Source: Planctomycetaceae bacterium
Lineage (GTDB): Bacteria; Planctomycetota; Planctomycetia; Gemmatales; Gemmataceae
Direction: 5' to 3'
Length of the DNA: 44,427 nt
Assembly: GCA_013823135.1 (NCBI GenBank)
Contig: PNLP01000059.1
Coordinates: 1 to 44,427 of the forward strand
Notes under the pieces: generated by a model
Told to the model about the DNA's origin: nothing
The model's input: the letters and a program-made list of their open reading frames with translations, nothing else
Database searches by the model: none
Program-made: the position numbers and the translations under genes
In this document: positions 43,876 through 44,427 of the stretch, one piece after another
How positions within the stretch are numbered: the first letter of the stretch is position 1
Layout of the letters: the number at the start of each line of letters is the position of its first letter

Positions 43876-44427
43876 GTGTCCCGCTTTCAACAGAAGCACC
43901 CACGACTGGCCGCCCTGTTCGCTTTAGTCGCACTTCTGGGCACGTTCGAGTTGTTGGCCGTCCTGTGCCTGAATCTGGAGCCACACGCCACGACGCAGAG
44001 CGTCGGTCCTCGCCCAATCGCGTTTGGCGGTGCCAACCCAGACTCTCAGCAACTGGTGAGCGGCGAGCGACAGTATATCCTCAGTTTGCGCATTCAGGGC
44101 GACCGCGTTTTTGCCTGCACAGCCGATGGACTTTACCGGGCGCGGTTGGACAAGAAACAGTGGGAGCCACTTCGGGCCAACACCGTTCCGGAGGCCGGTG
44201 GCCTATTCGTACTCGACCCGCCAAACGAGAAGGCACTCCTTTACTTTGTGACACCAGGAACCTGCCAGTCGGTCGCCTTTCGGGTGCATGGCGACACCGC
44301 CGCCAGAAAAATCCAGCGTCCCGGCTTGTATCGTTCCACGGACCAGGGCGACACCTGGGAGCTTCTGGACAACGCTTATGACTTTTACGCAATCGTCCAT
44401 TTACAGGGCGGTCGTCTGTTTGCCCTG
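43876..44427 (+). CDS. Membrane-anchored BNR/Asp-box repeat protein (3' end outside window)
   Basis: From GTG 43876, preceded by AGGAAAA, the frame is open for 184 codons to the window edge. A hydrophobic segment (about residues 11-32, RLAALFALVALLGTFELLAVLCL) acts as signal anchor. GDRVFACTADGLYRARLDKKQWEPL and GLYRSTDQGDTWELL (S-x-D-x-G-x-T-W Asp-box) indicate a sialidase/VPS10-type beta-propeller outside the cell. Function cannot be narrowed because the protein is truncated by the window. Confidence 0.8.
   Translation, partial: MSRFQQKHPRLAALFALVALLGTFELLAVLCLNLEPHATTQSVGPRPIAFGGANPDSQQLVSGERQYILSLRIQGDRVFACTADGLYRARLDKKQWEPLRANTVPEAGGLFVLDPPNEKALLYFVTPGTCQSVAFRVHGDTAARKIQRPGLYRSTDQGDTWELLDNAYDFYAIVHLQGGRLFAL

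Overview
This window comes from a planctomycete, very probably a Gemmata-type member of the Gemmataceae. The evidence is four DUF1559 prepilin-like genes with the N-terminal FTLIELLVVIAIIA signature, an LE-R-type export motif on a giant Rhs protein, an FHA protein, a PKD-domain protein, and high GC with GTG/TTG starts. There are no rRNA, tRNA or CRISPR features.

Layout. Positions 1-4886 (minus) hold one open frame that runs off the left edge. It encodes a composite surface-glycan enzyme: GT1-like, TPR, SAM methyltransferase, GT4, GT2, TPR. Positions 5715-16565 (plus) encode a 3,616-residue secreted Rhs/YD-repeat protein with two duplicated beta-propeller modules and a C-terminal domain that faintly resembles colicin M. 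A small signal-anchored protein follows it (16613-17149) and is the candidate immunity partner. Positions 17525-18491 (minus) carry two zinc-finger genes that look like cargo of a mobile element, next to a cluster of short AACTGCCGG repeats.

Positions 19083-28496 (plus) form a tetrapyrrole/metal-handling block: DUF1559, lipoprotein, Kelch protein, a decayed DUF4198 gene, a TPR protein, a second DUF1559, then an exported and membrane-anchored CobN-type chelatase with a MotA/TolQ/ExbB channel and a DUF2149 protein. The last three match the hmuS-hmuU-hmuV order of Bacteroidetes haem-uptake operons. A promoter followed directly by a Fur-box-like palindrome (TGAGA-N5-TCTCA) precedes the block.

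Positions 28572-34504 (plus) form a cobalamin operon under a B12 riboswitch: DUF1559, a DUF6580 membrane protein, a BtuF-like corrinoid-binding protein, a DUF71 ATP-pyrophosphatase, DUF5522, cobT, cobS and a cobC-type phosphatase. Most genes overlap by 1-11 bases. The operon reads as corrinoid capture followed by nucleotide-loop assembly.

The right part is mixed: a small unknown protein, a PKD protein, a secreted protein and an FHA protein on the minus strand, then a fourth DUF1559 with the same palindrome and leader motifs as the first. Next comes a minus-strand set of LysR regulator (frameshifted), exported cupin and ArsM-like methyltransferase. The methyltransferase has an in-frame UGA where the family has an essential cysteine, followed by a SECIS-like hairpin, which suggests a selenoprotein. 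The window ends in a BNR-repeat protein that runs off the right edge.

The most interesting points are the pairing of an HmuSUV-like module with DUF1559 proteins beside a B12 regulon that is itself headed by DUF1559, the candidate selenocysteine methyltransferase, and the Rhs/immunity pair. All assignments come from reading the sequence and from knowledge of families; no database search was run.
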